64,000 nt of DNA from Trinickia dabaoshanensis (GTDB lineage: Bacteria; Pseudomonadota; Gammaproteobacteria; Burkholderiales; Burkholderiaceae). A program made the position numbers and the translations under genes. Shown here one piece after another: positions 34,648 through 46,554 of this stretch. Within the stretch, counting starts at the first letter, position 1. Every line of letters starts with the position of its first letter. The stretch lies in assembly GCF_002879885.1 (NCBI RefSeq), contig NZ_PNYA01000016.1, positions 1 to 64,000 on the forward strand. Reading direction: 5' to 3'. Below the pieces are notes generated by a model. It saw only the letters and a list, made by a program, of their open reading frames with translations. It did no database searches and was not told the origin of the DNA.

Positions 34648-35043
34648 ATGAGCCAAACACTCGAAGTGGCATCACTCATCAATGACTATTTCAATCTCGC
34701 CTACGATCCGACCAGCCGAAATTTCGACAGCGTCTTTCATTCGCAATGCTTGATTCAATGGCTGCACGACGACGTTTTCCAGTCGATGACGACCAAAGAC
34801 TATCGAACGCTCATCTACGGACGCCCCAGCCCATTGTCGATGAGAGCACCGCGAGACGAGGGAATCATCGGCATCGATCACATTTGCGCACATCTATCTG
34901 CCGCGACCGTCCGCGTCAGAATCGGCAACAAGTCATTCATAGACCATTTGATACTTCACGCAATAGATAAAAAATGGTTAATTACCAATAAAACGTCTTT
35001 TATCGTATCTGACCATTCGAACATGCCTGCGGAGAAGGCTTAG
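34648..35043 (+). CDS. NTF2-like (SnoaL/lumazine-binding type) small protein
   Basis: 131 residues with the pattern of an NTF2-like fold: an N-terminal helix VASLINDYFNLAYD, a helix-turn segment and then strands ending in WLITNKTSFIVSDH. Such proteins are enzymes, carriers or accessory domains with a shared cone-shaped pocket. Its 3' half is markedly AT-richer than the neighbours, which suggests recent acquisition. The stop overlaps the convergent GNAT gene by 4 nt. Confidence 0.55.
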   Translation: MSQTLEVASLINDYFNLAYDPTSRNFDSVFHSQCLIQWLHDDVFQSMTTKDYRTLIYGRPSPLSMRAPRDEGIIGIDHICAHLSAATVRVRIGNKSFIDHLILHAIDKKWLITNKTSFIVSDHSNMPAEKA

Positions 35044-35582
35044 CAACCCGAAGACAACGTCCGCCCCATGCGCGTCACCGGCACGCGGATATCCGGTGGC
35101 AGAGACAACTCGAAGCGCTCCAGCACCGTGAAGCCCGAGGCGAGGTACAGCGGCTCACCGGGAAGGGTCGCCACGAGCTCCATCGATCGAAACCCTGCCC
35201 GCAAGGCCTCTGCGGTGCAGCGGTCCATGAGCAGCCTACCCAGCCCCCGGCGCGCCATCGACGGCTCCACGAAGAACGCACGGATGCGCGCCGGTTCCAC
35301 GGCAGGATCGAGCAGCGGGTCCGGCCCGGACTTCGCCCTATCCCCGCCGAACAACGTCCGCCGCTTGCTCCATCCGCCGCAAGCCACGGGAGACCCAAGG
35401 TGCTCCACCACGAAATAGGTGCCGTCCTCCACGAGTTGGCTATCTACACCGAATACGTGCCGCGTAATGGCCTGCGCCTGCTCGGGCGTGTAGAAGCCGG
35501 CGCTCAATGCCACGCCGGAGCGCCGAATGAGCGCCTCGAGAGCCGGCGTGTCCGAAGGGACGGCGAGTCGAAGTTCAAACAT
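35040..35582 (-). CDS. GNAT-family N-acetyltransferase
   Basis: 180 residues. The acetyl-CoA motif A region reads ARIRAFFVEPSMARRGLGRLLMDRCTAEA, with the R-R-G-L-G pyrophosphate loop, and the late LYLASGFTVLERFEL matches motif B. It transfers acetyl from acetyl-CoA to an amine; substrate unknown. It is monocistronic, between an NTF2-like gene and the broken ClC gene. Confidence 0.85.
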   Translation of the reverse strand: MFELRLAVPSDTPALEALIRRSGVALSAGFYTPEQAQAITRHVFGVDSQLVEDGTYFVVEHLGSPVACGGWSKRRTLFGGDRAKSGPDPLLDPAVEPARIRAFFVEPSMARRGLGRLLMDRCTAEALRAGFRSMELVATLPGEPLYLASGFTVLERFELSLPPDIRVPVTRMGRTLSSGC

Positions 35583-35805
35583 GGGCGATGCTCGCGATGG
35601 TCGATGGAAGGAACTCGAAGCTTACGCCGGTCCGGGTGGCTTCGGTCGCGTCCATCGACCGGAGCCGCCTGGAACACTTGGCCGACCGCTACCCGCTCGG
35701 GAGTATCAAAAGCCGTCACGATCGCGGACAATGATCGCGCGCCGCTGTCCTACTATGGAAAGCCCCCTCCTACGGGGCGAACGTGCGCGACGGAGGCGTC
35801 AAATC

Positions 35806-37468
35806 ATGACGGGCGAGTCAACCAATCCCAACGAAGCGACCCACGGCACCCGGCGCCAAATACGCGTCGCGCCCATTCAACCCGTTCCGGCAGCGCCCTC
35901 GGACGACGAATCGCCCGAACCGCTCGGTTTGTTTTGGCTGCTCATGCTCGCACTAGCTGTCGGATGCATTACAGGTCTTGGCGCGGTCGTGTTCAGAGCG
36001 TTGATCGGATTCGTCCACAACCTGCTTTTTCTTCGCCAAGTCTCGCTTGCGTACGACGCTAGCCATTTCACACCGGCGTCACCCTGGGGAGCACTTGTCA
36101 TCCTCGTCCCGGTGGTAGGCGGGTTGCTCGTCACCTGGATCGTCGAGAACTTTGCCCCCGAGGCGAAAGGAGGCTGCCGGCGCGGGCGCCGGCATTGCAG
36201 CGACCTTCAACACGCCTATCGGCGGGGTGTTGTTCGCGACCGAGCTGATGATGCCCGAGATCAGCGTGGACACATTCTTGCCCGTCGTGCTCGCGACCGG
36301 CACTGCGACGTTCATCGGTCGCCTGTTCTTCGGAGAGGAGGCCGCATTCCAGGTTCCCGCGCAACTCGGCGCCATCCCCAGCCAGTTGAGCAGCGTACTG
36401 ACCCTAGCGCTTTACGCGGTGCTCGGCGCACTGACGGGCGTTGCGGCCGCAGCACTGATACGCACGCTGCATTGGGCCGAAGATGCCTTCGACCGCATGC
36501 CGAACCGCTACCTGCGACACGCTTCGGGGATGCTACTCGTCGGGGTGCTGATGTATGTCTTGTGGCGCAACGCCGGCCACTACTACGTGGAGGGCGTAGG
36601 CTACGCGTCGATCCAAGCAACGCTATATGGCCAATTGCAAGGCGGGGCGTTCCTGCTGCTACTGGCCGTAAGCAAGCTGTTTGCTACATCGGTTAGTCTC
36701 GGATCAGGTTCGTCGGGAGGCGTGTTCTCCCCATCACTGTTCATCGGCGCCATGCTTGGCGCCGCGATTGCGTCCCTCATCTCGGCGGCCGTGCCCGGCG
36801 CTCCCATCAGCGCACCGGCTTTCGCGATGGTCGGCATGGGCGCCATGGTGGGCGGCGGTACCGGGGCGGCCATGACGGCAGTCGCCATGATCTTCGAAAT
36901 GACGCGCGACTACGACATCGTGTTGCCGATGATCATTGCAGTCGCAGTGAGCCTAGGCGTGCGCCGCCTGCTGTCGGCGGAGAGCATCTATACGCTCAAG
37001 CTTCGTCGCCGGGGACATGCCATTCCGAATGCGCTCCACGCCAATATGTTCCTCGTCCAGGAGGCGGGACAGGTCATGGAAACCGACGTGCTGGTACTGG
37101 ATCGAGCCACACCGTTTCGCGAGATCCTGCCGCGCTCCGAGGGCCTATCGTTTCGTCATGTCGTCGTCACGAGGGATGACAGAATCTTCGGCGTGTTACG
37201 CATCAATATCGGGCTGCGGCGCGCAGTGAATCAGGCGGAATCCGATATCACGCTCGCGGAATTGGCTCAGCGCAATTTCATCGTCGTGACGCAGCATGAA
37301 ATCGCCTTTAGAGTCATCTCACGGCTTTGGAAGCAAAACGCGGCCATGGCGGTAGTCGTGGAGCGGGACGATCCCGACTCACCTGTGCGCGTGCTGGGCG
37401 TCATAGCGAAGGAGCACGTCGCCGATTCCGTCGCGAGCAGCATCAGGATCTTTCCGGGTAAGCACTGA
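35806..37468 (+). pseudogene. ClC-type chloride channel with CBS region, broken by an internal deletion and frameshift
   Basis: The first fragment (ATG 35806, after GGAGG) encodes a cytosolic N-terminus and the first two ClC helices up to ENFAPEAKG. At about 36169-36172 the frame changes, and the sequence resumes as AAGAGAGIAATFNTPIGG, which in intact ClC proteins lies some 55-80 residues later. The missing part contains the selectivity-filter segments around GSGGS and GREGP. The second fragment then runs intact through the GSGSSGGVFSP filter, the last helices and C-terminal regulatory sequences to 37468. Without the lost helices ion conduction should be abolished. A sequencing error cannot explain the loss of the segment. 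Confidence 0.8.
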
Positions 37469-37504
37469 CAGACGCGCGGTAATTGCTGAAACGAGGAGCG
37501 TCGG

Positions 37505-37753
37505 ATGAGGCATATCGAATGGGTGGACAAAGCTCGTCACTGGGTCGACAGCACACTGCATTGGACTGCAGTCAAGGCTGCCGTGCACAATGCTATCGAG
37601 CAAGAGCGTGAGCCCGAGTGGGTGATCGCATACGGAACGGCGGATGGCTTTTGCTGCCTCCACCAGGGGGAAGCGCTGGAGTTCGCCGACATCGAGGATG
37701 TTCGCGCGTGGGCCAGCGATGTCGACGTAAGCGTCTACTTCATCGGCTTATGA
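37505..37753 (+). CDS. Small hypothetical protein
   Basis: 82 acidic residues starting with ATG after GAGGAGC. It has no signal or membrane segment and no family I recognise. It starts 36 nt after the ClC remnant and precedes another small unknown gene. Confidence 0.5.
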   Translation: MRHIEWVDKARHWVDSTLHWTAVKAAVHNAIEQEREPEWVIAYGTADGFCCLHQGEALEFADIEDVRAWASDVDVSVYFIGL

Positions 37754-37795
37754 CGGCCACCCGGGTGCGGCGAACGAATAAACGGGGACCCAAAA

Positions 37796-38431
37796 ATGAC
37801 TGCAAACGCCGAGAGGCACGTGTTTTTCAGTATCGCGGCAATGGTGTGCCGGGTGCTGCTCGTTGGTGCGATCGTTTCAATGCTATTCGTCGGAATCAGC
37901 ATGATTGCGCGTGGTGCCGGGGGCAACCAGGCGAAGGACATCGTACCCGTATCGGTCGCCACCGTCCTCGCCGATATACCCGGTACGCAATCGGAGAACG
38001 ATGGCTCTTCGAGCGCAGCAGGCCCCGGTTACGAAGTGCCCAACGCCGCCGGCATTCAAATCCCCAAACCGCTGGTGGCGGTCTTGACCCGCGACGCGAC
38101 GAGCCAACGGATTTTAAACGCATGGCTCGATGATATTCCCGCGCGCGATCGTCGCGATTTCGTCGCGGGCTTGACCAAGGTAATCAACGCAGCAAACGAG
38201 CACACGGCCTCGTGGGAGTGGGACAACCGACAGCGCTATGTCGCCGCCGCCATGAGCGAATATGCGCGCATGGCTATCGACCGCGTCACCGAAATCGCCG
38301 ACGCCCAAAAGCGCGCCGCGGAACAACTCGCCGGCTATCGTAATGCGATGGGCACACTGCTCGGCATTGCCGCAACGCTGACGTTGCTGCTAACAGTCAT
38401 GGCCATCGAGCGCAATACGCGCCCGCGATAA
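37796..38431 (+). CDS. Hypothetical membrane-anchored protein with two TM segments
   Basis: 211 residues. Hydrophobic segments near residues 15-38 (CRVLLVGAIVSMLFVGI) and 186-204 (LLGIAATLTLLLTVMAI) flank a polar, probably periplasmic, domain of about 140 residues with helical character. No family recognised. It precedes the N-ATPase operon on the same strand, but the FNR box in between suggests separate transcription. Confidence 0.6.
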   Translation: MTANAERHVFFSIAAMVCRVLLVGAIVSMLFVGISMIARGAGGNQAKDIVPVSVATVLADIPGTQSENDGSSSAAGPGYEVPNAAGIQIPKPLVAVLTRDATSQRILNAWLDDIPARDRRDFVAGLTKVINAANEHTASWEWDNRQRYVAAAMSEYARMAIDRVTEIADAQKRAAEQLAGYRNAMGTLLGIAATLTLLLTVMAIERNTRPR

Positions 38432-38465
38432 GCGTTGCATAGTCGCGCTGAATCCACGAACTCGC

Positions 38466-40437
<1,972 letters not shown>

Positions 40438-40454
<17 letters not shown>

Positions 40455-40788
40455 GCATCGGCAAGCACCGCCCGACAAGCCCGGCACCAACGGCCCGGTC
40501 CCCGATCGCGGCGCCCGTCTTCTCGAGCACACCGTTCGGCAGGCAGTGCGTCGCGACCAACGGGCAAAGGAGGTACCGGAACCCTCGCTCGGCGTCAGGC
40601 TCGGACAGATCGGCATTCTCGGTTGGATGGTCGTCATCCCCACCCTGCTCGCTTTGTGGTTCGGCCATTGGCTCGATCGCCGTTTCGGCACCGGTGTGTT
40701 CTTTTCCGCGCCTTTGCTGATGGCCGGCGCGGCGCTCGGTTTGTGGCTCGCATGGCGCTGGATGCACCGCCAAACAATGAAGGACTGA
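40438..40788 (+). CDS. atpQ: N-ATPase AtpQ (AtpI-like) subunit
   Basis: 116 residues with two TM helices near residues 58-77 and 86-105 after a polar N-terminus (LLEHTVRQAVRRDQRAKE). It resembles AtpI-type assembly proteins (ATPase_gene1 family) and stands at the atpQ position. The start may be ATG 40438 or 40444; both overlap the atpC 3' end. Confidence 0.8.
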
Positions 40789-40791
40789 ACC

Positions 40792-41076
40792 ATGACGATC
40801 GTCTCGGCATCATCGATTGCCGCTCAGATCGCCGCCGGCGCCGTTGTCGGATGCGGCGCCGGGGCCGCGTATTTCGGCACGCTGCATATGAACGCGCGCT
40901 CCTACGCGCGTCACGCCATCGGCGTCGCGATCGCCTTACAAATGGTTCGATTCGGTGCGCTCGGCCTCGTCCTCTACGGTCTAGCGCGCCTCGGACCCGC
41001 AGCGCTGCTCGCCGGGCTTGGCGGGGTGGTCATCGCCCGCCATGTGGCGGTGCGCTTCTCGAGGCACGCGCCGTGA
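40792..41076 (+). CDS. atpR: N-ATPase AtpR subunit
   Basis: 94 residues, three TM helices, with HMNARSYAR and a Gly/Ala-rich membrane core. It matches the small AtpR protein that is specific to N-ATPase operons, thought to help c-ring assembly. Four-nt spacing to atpQ; its stop overlaps the GTG of atpB. Confidence 0.82.
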   Translation: MTIVSASSIAAQIAAGAVVGCGAGAAYFGTLHMNARSYARHAIGVAIALQMVRFGALGLVLYGLARLGPAALLAGLGGVVIARHVAVRFSRHAP

Positions 41077-41771
41077 TTCATTCCCCGCTCGCCACCGAGC
41101 CGTTGCTGCGCATCGGCTTCGTATCGATCTCGGCGCCAGTGGTGACGACGTGGATCATCATGATCGCCATCGTCGGCGGCGCCTGGTGGGCGCAAAGGCG
41201 TCTCGCACTGATTCCCACGAAATTTCAGGTGTTGTTGGAGCTGCTCGTGACCTCGCTCGACGATCAGATCCGGGACACGATGCAGACCGATCCGGCGCCT
41301 TACCGGCCCCTGATCGGAACGCTGTTCGTCATCATCCTTGTCTGCAATTGGTCGGGCATGATTCCCGGCGTGGAGCCGCCCACCGCGCACTTGGAAACCG
41401 ACGCTGCCCTAGCCGCCGTGGTACTGGGGTCGAGCATCGTTTGCGGCATCCGCGAACGCGGCATGGTTCGCTACCTCGCAACGTTCGCCGAGCCGACATG
41501 GATCATGATCCCGCTCAATTTGATCGAACAAATCACGCGTACATTCTCATTGGTGGTTCGCCTGTTCGGCAACGTCATGAGCGGCGTGTTCGTGATCGGT
41601 ATCGTCCTGTCCCTGGCCGGCTTGCTCGTGCCGATTCCCCTGATGGCGCTCGACCTGCTTACAGGCGCGGTTCAGGCCTACATATTCACGGTGCTCGCCG
41701 CGGTATTCATCGGCGCGGCACTCGGCGATCGAGGCGAAACAGCGCCGCATCCGCGACAAGGAGCATCATGA
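41073..41771 (+). CDS. atpB: N-ATPase subunit a
   Basis: 232 residues, membrane stator subunit with ion half-channels. The essential Arg is in VVRLFGNVMSG (helix 4). The GTG at 41073 is used because GTGA overlaps the atpR stop; a longer open frame upstream merely shadows atpQ/atpR. LVCNWSGMIPG and YIFTVLAAVFIGAAL are standard. Confidence 0.9.
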   Translation: MIHSPLATEPLLRIGFVSISAPVVTTWIIMIAIVGGAWWAQRRLALIPTKFQVLLELLVTSLDDQIRDTMQTDPAPYRPLIGTLFVIILVCNWSGMIPGVEPPTAHLETDAALAAVVLGSSIVCGIRERGMVRYLATFAEPTWIMIPLNLIEQITRTFSLVVRLFGNVMSGVFVIGIVLSLAGLLVPIPLMALDLLTGAVQAYIFTVLAAVFIGAALGDRGETAPHPRQGAS

Positions 41772-42016
41772 CCAACTGGATCCAACTGACGAGCATCGTC
41801 GCGGCAGCGATCGCCGTCTCGTTCGGCGCAATCGGCCCCGCATTGGCCGAGGGGCGAGCCGTCGCGGCCGCGATGGACGCGTTGGCCCGTCAGCCCGAAT
41901 CGGCCGGCACCATCTCGCGCACGTTGTTCGTCGGTCTCGCGATGATCGAGACGATGGCGATTTATTGCCTCGTCATCGCCCTGCTCGTCCTGTTCGCCAA
42001 CCCGTTCGCGAAATAG
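41768..42016 (+). CDS. atpE: N-ATPase subunit c (rotor ring)
   Basis: 82 residues, two-helix hairpin with the loop RQPE at 41-44. Two carboxylates face the ion site: Glu28 in GPALAEG of helix 1, where Na+-type c subunits have Gln, and Glu61 in MIETMAIY of helix 2. The extra Glu is typical of N-ATPase rotors; from published work on the Burkholderia pseudomallei enzyme I recall an unusually large ring. The ATG overlaps the atpB stop. Confidence 0.92.
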   Translation: MTNWIQLTSIVAAAIAVSFGAIGPALAEGRAVAAAMDALARQPESAGTISRTLFVGLAMIETMAIYCLVIALLVLFANPFAK

Positions 42017-42026
42017 GCCGCTCGAT

Positions 42027-42770
42027 ATGCGGATCGACTGGTGGACACTCGCCTTCCAGACCGTCAACGTGCTGGTGCTCGTGTGGCTGTTGTCGCGCTT
42101 TTTGTTCAAGCCGGTTTCCAAGATCATGGCGCAGCGCCAACAGGCCGCCGCCGCGTTGATGCAAGACGCGGCCGCGGCGCGCGAGGCTGCCGAACGCGAG
42201 CGCAAGCAAGCTGCCGAGCAAACGGCCGCACTGGATGCCGTCAGGCTGCAGCGGCTAGGCGAAATAACGAGCGAGGCCGAACAGCTCAGAGCGTCCCAAG
42301 CCGCTGCCGCTCGGACCGAAGCGGACGCGATGCGCGCCTCGGCCGCGGACGAAATCGAGCGGATGCGGGAGAAAGCGGCGCGCGAGAATGCGGCGCGAGC
42401 GACCGAGTTTGCAGTCGAAATCGCTTCTCGTCTGCTTTCCCGGCTGCCTTCGAGCGCGCTCGTCGAGGGATTCGTCGGTCCGCTCGCCGATGCGGTAAGC
42501 GCACTACCGGATGACGTGCGCCGGCAGCTCGGCGGGCAGTCCGACCCATTGCATTTGATGATCCCGCGGCCGCTGAGGGATGATGAATTCGCCCAATGCC
42601 GCGCCGCGCTCGCCGATGCAATAGGCCGCGAGACGCAATGGCAACCCGAGGTCGATCCTGGCTTGATCGCAGGCCTCGAACTCGTCGCGCCGCATGTCGT
42701 CGTGCGAAACAGCTTTCGACACGATTTAGAAACACTCAAAGCAGAACTGCTGTCCCATGACCACGATTGA
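42027..42770 (+). CDS. atpF: N-ATPase subunit b fused to a delta-like C-terminus
   Basis: 247 residues. One N-terminal TM helix ([13 protein letters not shown]) is followed by about 90 residues of Ala/Glu/Arg coiled coil, then a C-terminal part that matches the end of delta subunits ([33 protein letters not shown]). The operon has no separate atpH, so this b-delta fusion supplies the whole stator stalk. Its end overlaps atpA by 14 nt. Confidence 0.88.
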   Translation: MRIDWWTLAFQTVNVLVLVWLLSRFLFKPVSKIMAQRQQAAAALMQDAAAAREAAERERKQAAEQTAALDAVRLQRLGEITSEAEQLRASQAAAARTEADAMRASAADEIERMREKAARENAARATEFAVEIASRLLSRLPSSALVEGFVGPLADAVSALPDDVRRQLGGQSDPLHLMIPRPLRDDEFAQCRAALADAIGRETQWQPEVDPGLIAGLELVAPHVVVRNSFRHDLETLKAELLSHDHD

Positions 42771-44298
42771 CGCCCGCGATCGAGGCGAAGACGCTTGGCT
42801 CGCTCGCGGCAGAGCCGCGCTGGACAAGCTGCGCCTTGCGCCGCAAGCGGAGGTCGTCGGACGCGTCGAACACGTTGCGGACGGCATCGCTCGAGTCAGT
42901 GGACTGCCGCACGTGCGCCTGAACGAGCTGCTGCAATTCGAGGGCGGCCAGTACGGCTTCGCGCTCGAACTCGATATCGATGTGCTGAGTTGCGTGCTGC
43001 TCGATAGCGGCGAAGGTATCGCGGCGGGCGCCCGCGTTTCGGGAACGGGACGCGTGGTCGAGGTGCCCGTCGGCCCGAACATGCTCGGGCGCATCGTCGA
43101 CCCGCTCGGCAGACCGCTCGATCGCGGCCAACCCGTTGCATGCACGGCATCGCTTCCAATCGAGCGCCCTGCTCCGGCGATCATCGAACGCGCGCTCGTC
43201 AGCGAACCCGTCGAAACCGGCATCTTGCTCATCGATGCTTTGTTTGCGATCGGGCGGGGGCAGCGCGAGCTGATCATCGGCGATCGCGCCACCGGGAAGA
43301 CGTCGATTGCAATCGATACGATCGTCAATCAGAAGCATTCCGATGTCGTTTGCGTGTACGTGGCGATCGGCCAACGCGCGACAGCCGTCGAGCGCGTGAT
43401 CGACGCCGTCCGGAAGCACGGCGCGCCCGAACGATGCGTGTTCGTCGTCGCGTCGGCGGCCGATCCCCCCGGGCTCCAATGGATCGCGCCGTTTGCGGGG
43501 TTCAGCATCGCCGAGTACTTTAGGGATCGCGGCGAGCATGCACTCGTCGTCGTCGACGATTTGACCAAGCATGCGGCCACGCACCGCGAGCTTTCGCTGC
43601 TCACGCGCGCGCCGCCCGGGCGCGAGGCTTACCCGGGCGACATCTTCTACCTGCACGCGCGGCTTCTCGAACGCGCGGCCAAGCTCTCCCCCGAGCGCGG
43701 CGGCGGCTCGCTGACGGCCATGCCGATCGCGGAAACCGACGCGGGAAACCTAGCCGCCTACATCCCCACGAATCTGATTTCGATTGCCGATGGGCAAATC
43801 GTGTTGGACGCGCACTTGTTCGCTGCGAACCAGCGCCCCGCCATCGATGTCGGGCTCAGCGTGAGCCGGGTCGGCGGTAAGGCGCAAACCGCGGCGTTGC
43901 GTGCCGCGTCGGGGAGATTACGGCTCGATTACGCGCAGTTTCTCGAACTGGAGATGTTCACCCGGTTCGGCGGCTTAAACGACGCCCGCGTGAAGGCGCA
44001 AATCGCTCGTGGCGAGCGCATCCGGGCTTTGATTGCGCAGCCGCGGTTCGCGCCGCTTAGACCAGCCGGAGAAATAGCGCTGCTTCTGGCGCTCTCCGAA
44101 GGCGCGTTCGACGCTTGCGCACCCAGGGACGTCGCGGCGGTACGCGATGCGCTGCCCGCCCGCCTCGACGCCACCGGCGTCGCGGCCAAGCTGGGCCCAT
44201 CCTTGCGGGCCGGCGCCGAACTGTCGCCCGACGATCGATCGATGCTCGTTCGAATCGTGCGGGACCTCGTGCCGCGGCCTGCCGTCATTCAGGATTAG
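42757..44298 (+). CDS. atpA: N-ATPase subunit alpha
   Basis: 513 residues. The P-loop [15 protein letters not shown] replaces [40 protein letters not shown] and the Arg-finger region [13 protein letters not shown] are present. Non-catalytic nucleotide-binding partner of beta. It starts inside the end of atpF. Confidence 0.93.
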   Translation: MTTIDARDRGEDAWLARGRAALDKLRLAPQAEVVGRVEHVADGIARVSGLPHVRLNELLQFEGGQYGFALELDIDVLSCVLLDSGEGIAAGARVSGTGRVVEVPVGPNMLGRIVDPLGRPLDRGQPVACTASLPIERPAPAIIERALVSEPVETGILLIDALFAIGRGQRELIIGDRATGKTSIAIDTIVNQKHSDVVCVYVAIGQRATAVERVIDAVRKHGAPERCVFVVASAADPPGLQWIAPFAGFSIAEYFRDRGEHALVVVDDLTKHAATHRELSLLTRAPPGREAYPGDIFYLHARLLERAAKLSPERGGGSLTAMPIAETDAGNLAAYIPTNLISIADGQIVLDAHLFAANQRPAIDVGLSVSRVGGKAQTAALRAASGRLRLDYAQFLELEMFTRFGGLNDARVKAQIARGERIRALIAQPRFAPLRPAGEIALLLALSEGAFDACAPRDVAAVRDALPARLDATGVAAKLGPSLRAGAELSPDDRSMLVRIVRDLVPRPAVIQD

Positions 44299-44301
44299 CC
44301 G

Positions 44302-45186
44302 ATGAGCAATCAGCTTGGCGAGGTTCAAGCGCGTCTGGGCACGGTCGGTGAACTCGCATCGGTGGTGACCGCCATGCGCGGCATCTCGGCCGCACGCACC
44401 CGCGAAGCACTCGCGCGCGTTCCGGGCATCCGGGCATGCGCCGACCAAATCGGGGCCGCTATCGCCGACGCGCTGACACTCCCCCTACCCGGCGAGCGAG
44501 AACCCGCGACGTTGCCGCCAACGACCGGGTCGGCGATCCGGATCGTCATCGGCACCGAGCAGGGATTCGTCGGCACGTTCAACCAACGCGTGATGCAGGC
44601 GGCGCAAACGGCGGCGGCCGGCGACATCGAATATTTCGTGATCGGCGATCGAGCCCGGCGCGTTGCCGGCGAATTCGGTTATCCGCTGAGTTGGTCGGCC
44701 GAAATGGTCGTTCACGCCGACGCGGTCCCGGAGCTTGCAGGCAGCGTCATCGACGCGTTATATCAGCGCCTGCAAGACGGCAACGTATCGCACGTTACCC
44801 TCGTGCACGGGGCACCCGAACCCCAGAGCGGCGCCACGGTCGTCACGACTTCTCTACTGCCATTCGATTTCCGGCGATTCGAGCCGGCGAGGCGCCCGTA
44901 CCCGCCGATCGTCAACCTTCCGGCGCGCCAACTGTTGGAAAGGCTCGCCGAGGAATATGTTTACACCCAAGTGTGCGAAGCGATCGTGCTGTCTTTCGCC
45001 GCCGAAAACGAGGCACGCATGCGCGCGATGATCGCTGCCCGGCGCAATATCGAGGACACCTCGGAGCGCCTCACGGCCGACTACCATCGATTGCGACAAG
45101 AGCAGATCACCGCGGAGATCGTCGAGTTGTCGAGTGTCGAGGGCGGCTCGCCGCTATCGGTGCACGGCAGCGCGCCCGCTGACTAG
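44302..45186 (+). CDS. atpG: N-ATPase subunit gamma
   Basis: 294 residues, the central rotor stalk. N-terminal helix LGEVQARLGTVGELASVVTAMRGISAARTREA and a C-terminal helix with ENEARMRAMIAARRNIEDTSERL pair as a coiled coil. The middle Rossmann-like part (RIVIGTEQGFVGTFNQRV) is conserved. Last gene of the operon. Confidence 0.9.
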   Translation: MSNQLGEVQARLGTVGELASVVTAMRGISAARTREALARVPGIRACADQIGAAIADALTLPLPGEREPATLPPTTGSAIRIVIGTEQGFVGTFNQRVMQAAQTAAAGDIEYFVIGDRARRVAGEFGYPLSWSAEMVVHADAVPELAGSVIDALYQRLQDGNVSHVTLVHGAPEPQSGATVVTTSLLPFDFRRFEPARRPYPPIVNLPARQLLERLAEEYVYTQVCEAIVLSFAAENEARMRAMIAARRNIEDTSERLTADYHRLRQEQITAEIVELSSVEGGSPLSVHGSAPAD

Positions 45187-45353
45187 GTGACCGCCGGATC
45201 GATGCGCATAACCAGGGGATACTCCGAATGGCTCGGACTTGTTTATTATGGAAACCTTCGATTCGAAGCCTGAGAGCCAATACAGCCTCCCGCCGGATAC
45301 CACCTGAGATTTGAGGGACGGTCGACGAGGGACGACATCACGTACGGGGGCGC

Positions 45354-45746
45354 ATGATGAGAAACGGGGACACCCAACCGAATTTCGGCAAGCTAGCGCA
45401 CGCCGTCGTCGTGATCCTGACGACTTTTTTTGGCGGCATCGTGGGTGCGCCTGTCGATCGCGTCGTTGACGAGTATTCACAATGGAATGCCGTCGACTCG
45501 CATCTCGAAGAAAAAACCGTCGTCGATTCGGAGGGGTTCGCCGCGCGCCGTTCGATGAAACTCTCTTATCGCAAGCGCGGTAGACCGGCGCAGCAACGAT
45601 GGGACGTCGCCTCGTCGCGCGACGCAGACGAACCGATGCGACACGATCGCCTATCCGACGCGGCACCCCACACGGCTTTCGGAGCCGGTAGCATGGCGCT
45701 CAGTTCGTTGGGGCACAACGCCTCGATTCCCCAACTCGACACTTAA
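45354..45746 (+). CDS. Hypothetical protein, weakly supported
   Basis: 130 residues with one hydrophobic stretch (AHAVVVILTTFFGGIVGAPV) and a polar tail. GGGGGC precedes two adjacent ATG codons. No family recognised, and a minus-strand frame overlaps it. The plus frame is preferred only for its start signal. Confidence 0.25.
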   Translation: MMRNGDTQPNFGKLAHAVVVILTTFFGGIVGAPVDRVVDEYSQWNAVDSHLEEKTVVDSEGFAARRSMKLSYRKRGRPAQQRWDVASSRDADEPMRHDRLSDAAPHTAFGAGSMALSSLGHNASIPQLDT

Positions 45747-45782
45747 CAGGGGCACACGGCGGCCGTCTCTTTCCCCTCCATC

Positions 45783-46466
45783 ATGCTTGCTCCGTTCGGG
45801 CACAACCTCTACGTAGCCAATGGACCGACTGTGTCGTTCTACGGCTTCCCGTATCCCACCCGAATGGCGGTTGCGCGGCTTTCTTCCGGGCAAGCTTGGG
45901 TATGGTCGCCGATCGAGTTGACCGAGGAGTTGGCCGACGCTCTCGAGGCGATCGGGCCGGTCGGCCACATCGTCTCGCCCAATAAGCTGCATCATCTCGC
46001 GTTGCCCGCATGGCATCGTCGTTGGCCTGAGGCGCGCCTGTATGCGCCCCCCGGGCTGGCTCGAAAACTCGAAGCGCTTCGCTTCGATGCCGAACTCGGC
46101 GATAAAGCGGACTCACACTGGGCGGACGACATCGATCAGGTGGTGTTCCGCGGATCGTTGGCGATGGAGGAAGTCGTGTTCTTTCATCGCGCATCGCGTA
46201 CGGCGATCTTCGGCGACCTCATCCAACGCTTTCCCGAGACGGCAGCCAGCGGGTGGAAAGGCGCGCTGCTGCGCCTGGACAACCTCGTCGGACAGCACGG
46301 CAGTACGCCGCGCGAGTGGCGGCTGAGCTTTCTGTCACGCGATGCGGCGCGCGCGGCACGTCAAACGGTATTGGATTGGCAGCCCGAGCAGCTTTTGATC
46401 GCCCATGGGGAATGCGTCAGCCATGGCGCAACGCCGGTTATCGCAGAGGCGCTGCGCTGGATTTGA
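45783..46466 (+). CDS. DUF4336 domain-containing protein
   Basis: 227 residues. Segments such as FYGFPYPTRMAV, IVSPNKLHHLALPAW, YAPPGLARKL and HRASRTAIFGDLI fit DUF4336, a family related in fold to metallo-beta-lactamases but lacking most metal ligands. Function not established. It stands alone 3' of a weak hypothetical. Confidence 0.7.
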   Translation: MLAPFGHNLYVANGPTVSFYGFPYPTRMAVARLSSGQAWVWSPIELTEELADALEAIGPVGHIVSPNKLHHLALPAWHRRWPEARLYAPPGLARKLEALRFDAELGDKADSHWADDIDQVVFRGSLAMEEVVFFHRASRTAIFGDLIQRFPETAASGWKGALLRLDNLVGQHGSTPREWRLSFLSRDAARAARQTVLDWQPEQLLIAHGECVSHGATPVIAEALRWI

Positions 46467-46554
46467 CGCCGATGGTCCAACGCCGCACTCGAAGGCAAAC
46501 ACCTTGGCCCGACATAGGCCTCGGCCGCGCAAGTGCCGGATGTTTGCGGCCGCT

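Noticed and set aside
37487-37494. TGAAACG before the gene at 37505
   Set aside because: Single copy, overlapping a ribosome-binding site and far from the light island; taken as chance.
40623-41072. Upstream extension of the atpB frame
   Set aside because: Shadow of atpQ/atpR; the GTG at 41073 overlapping the atpR stop is the natural start.
45154-45666. 170-residue minus-strand frame
   Set aside because: Overlaps the atpG 3' end and the weak plus-strand gene; Arg-rich with no family match.
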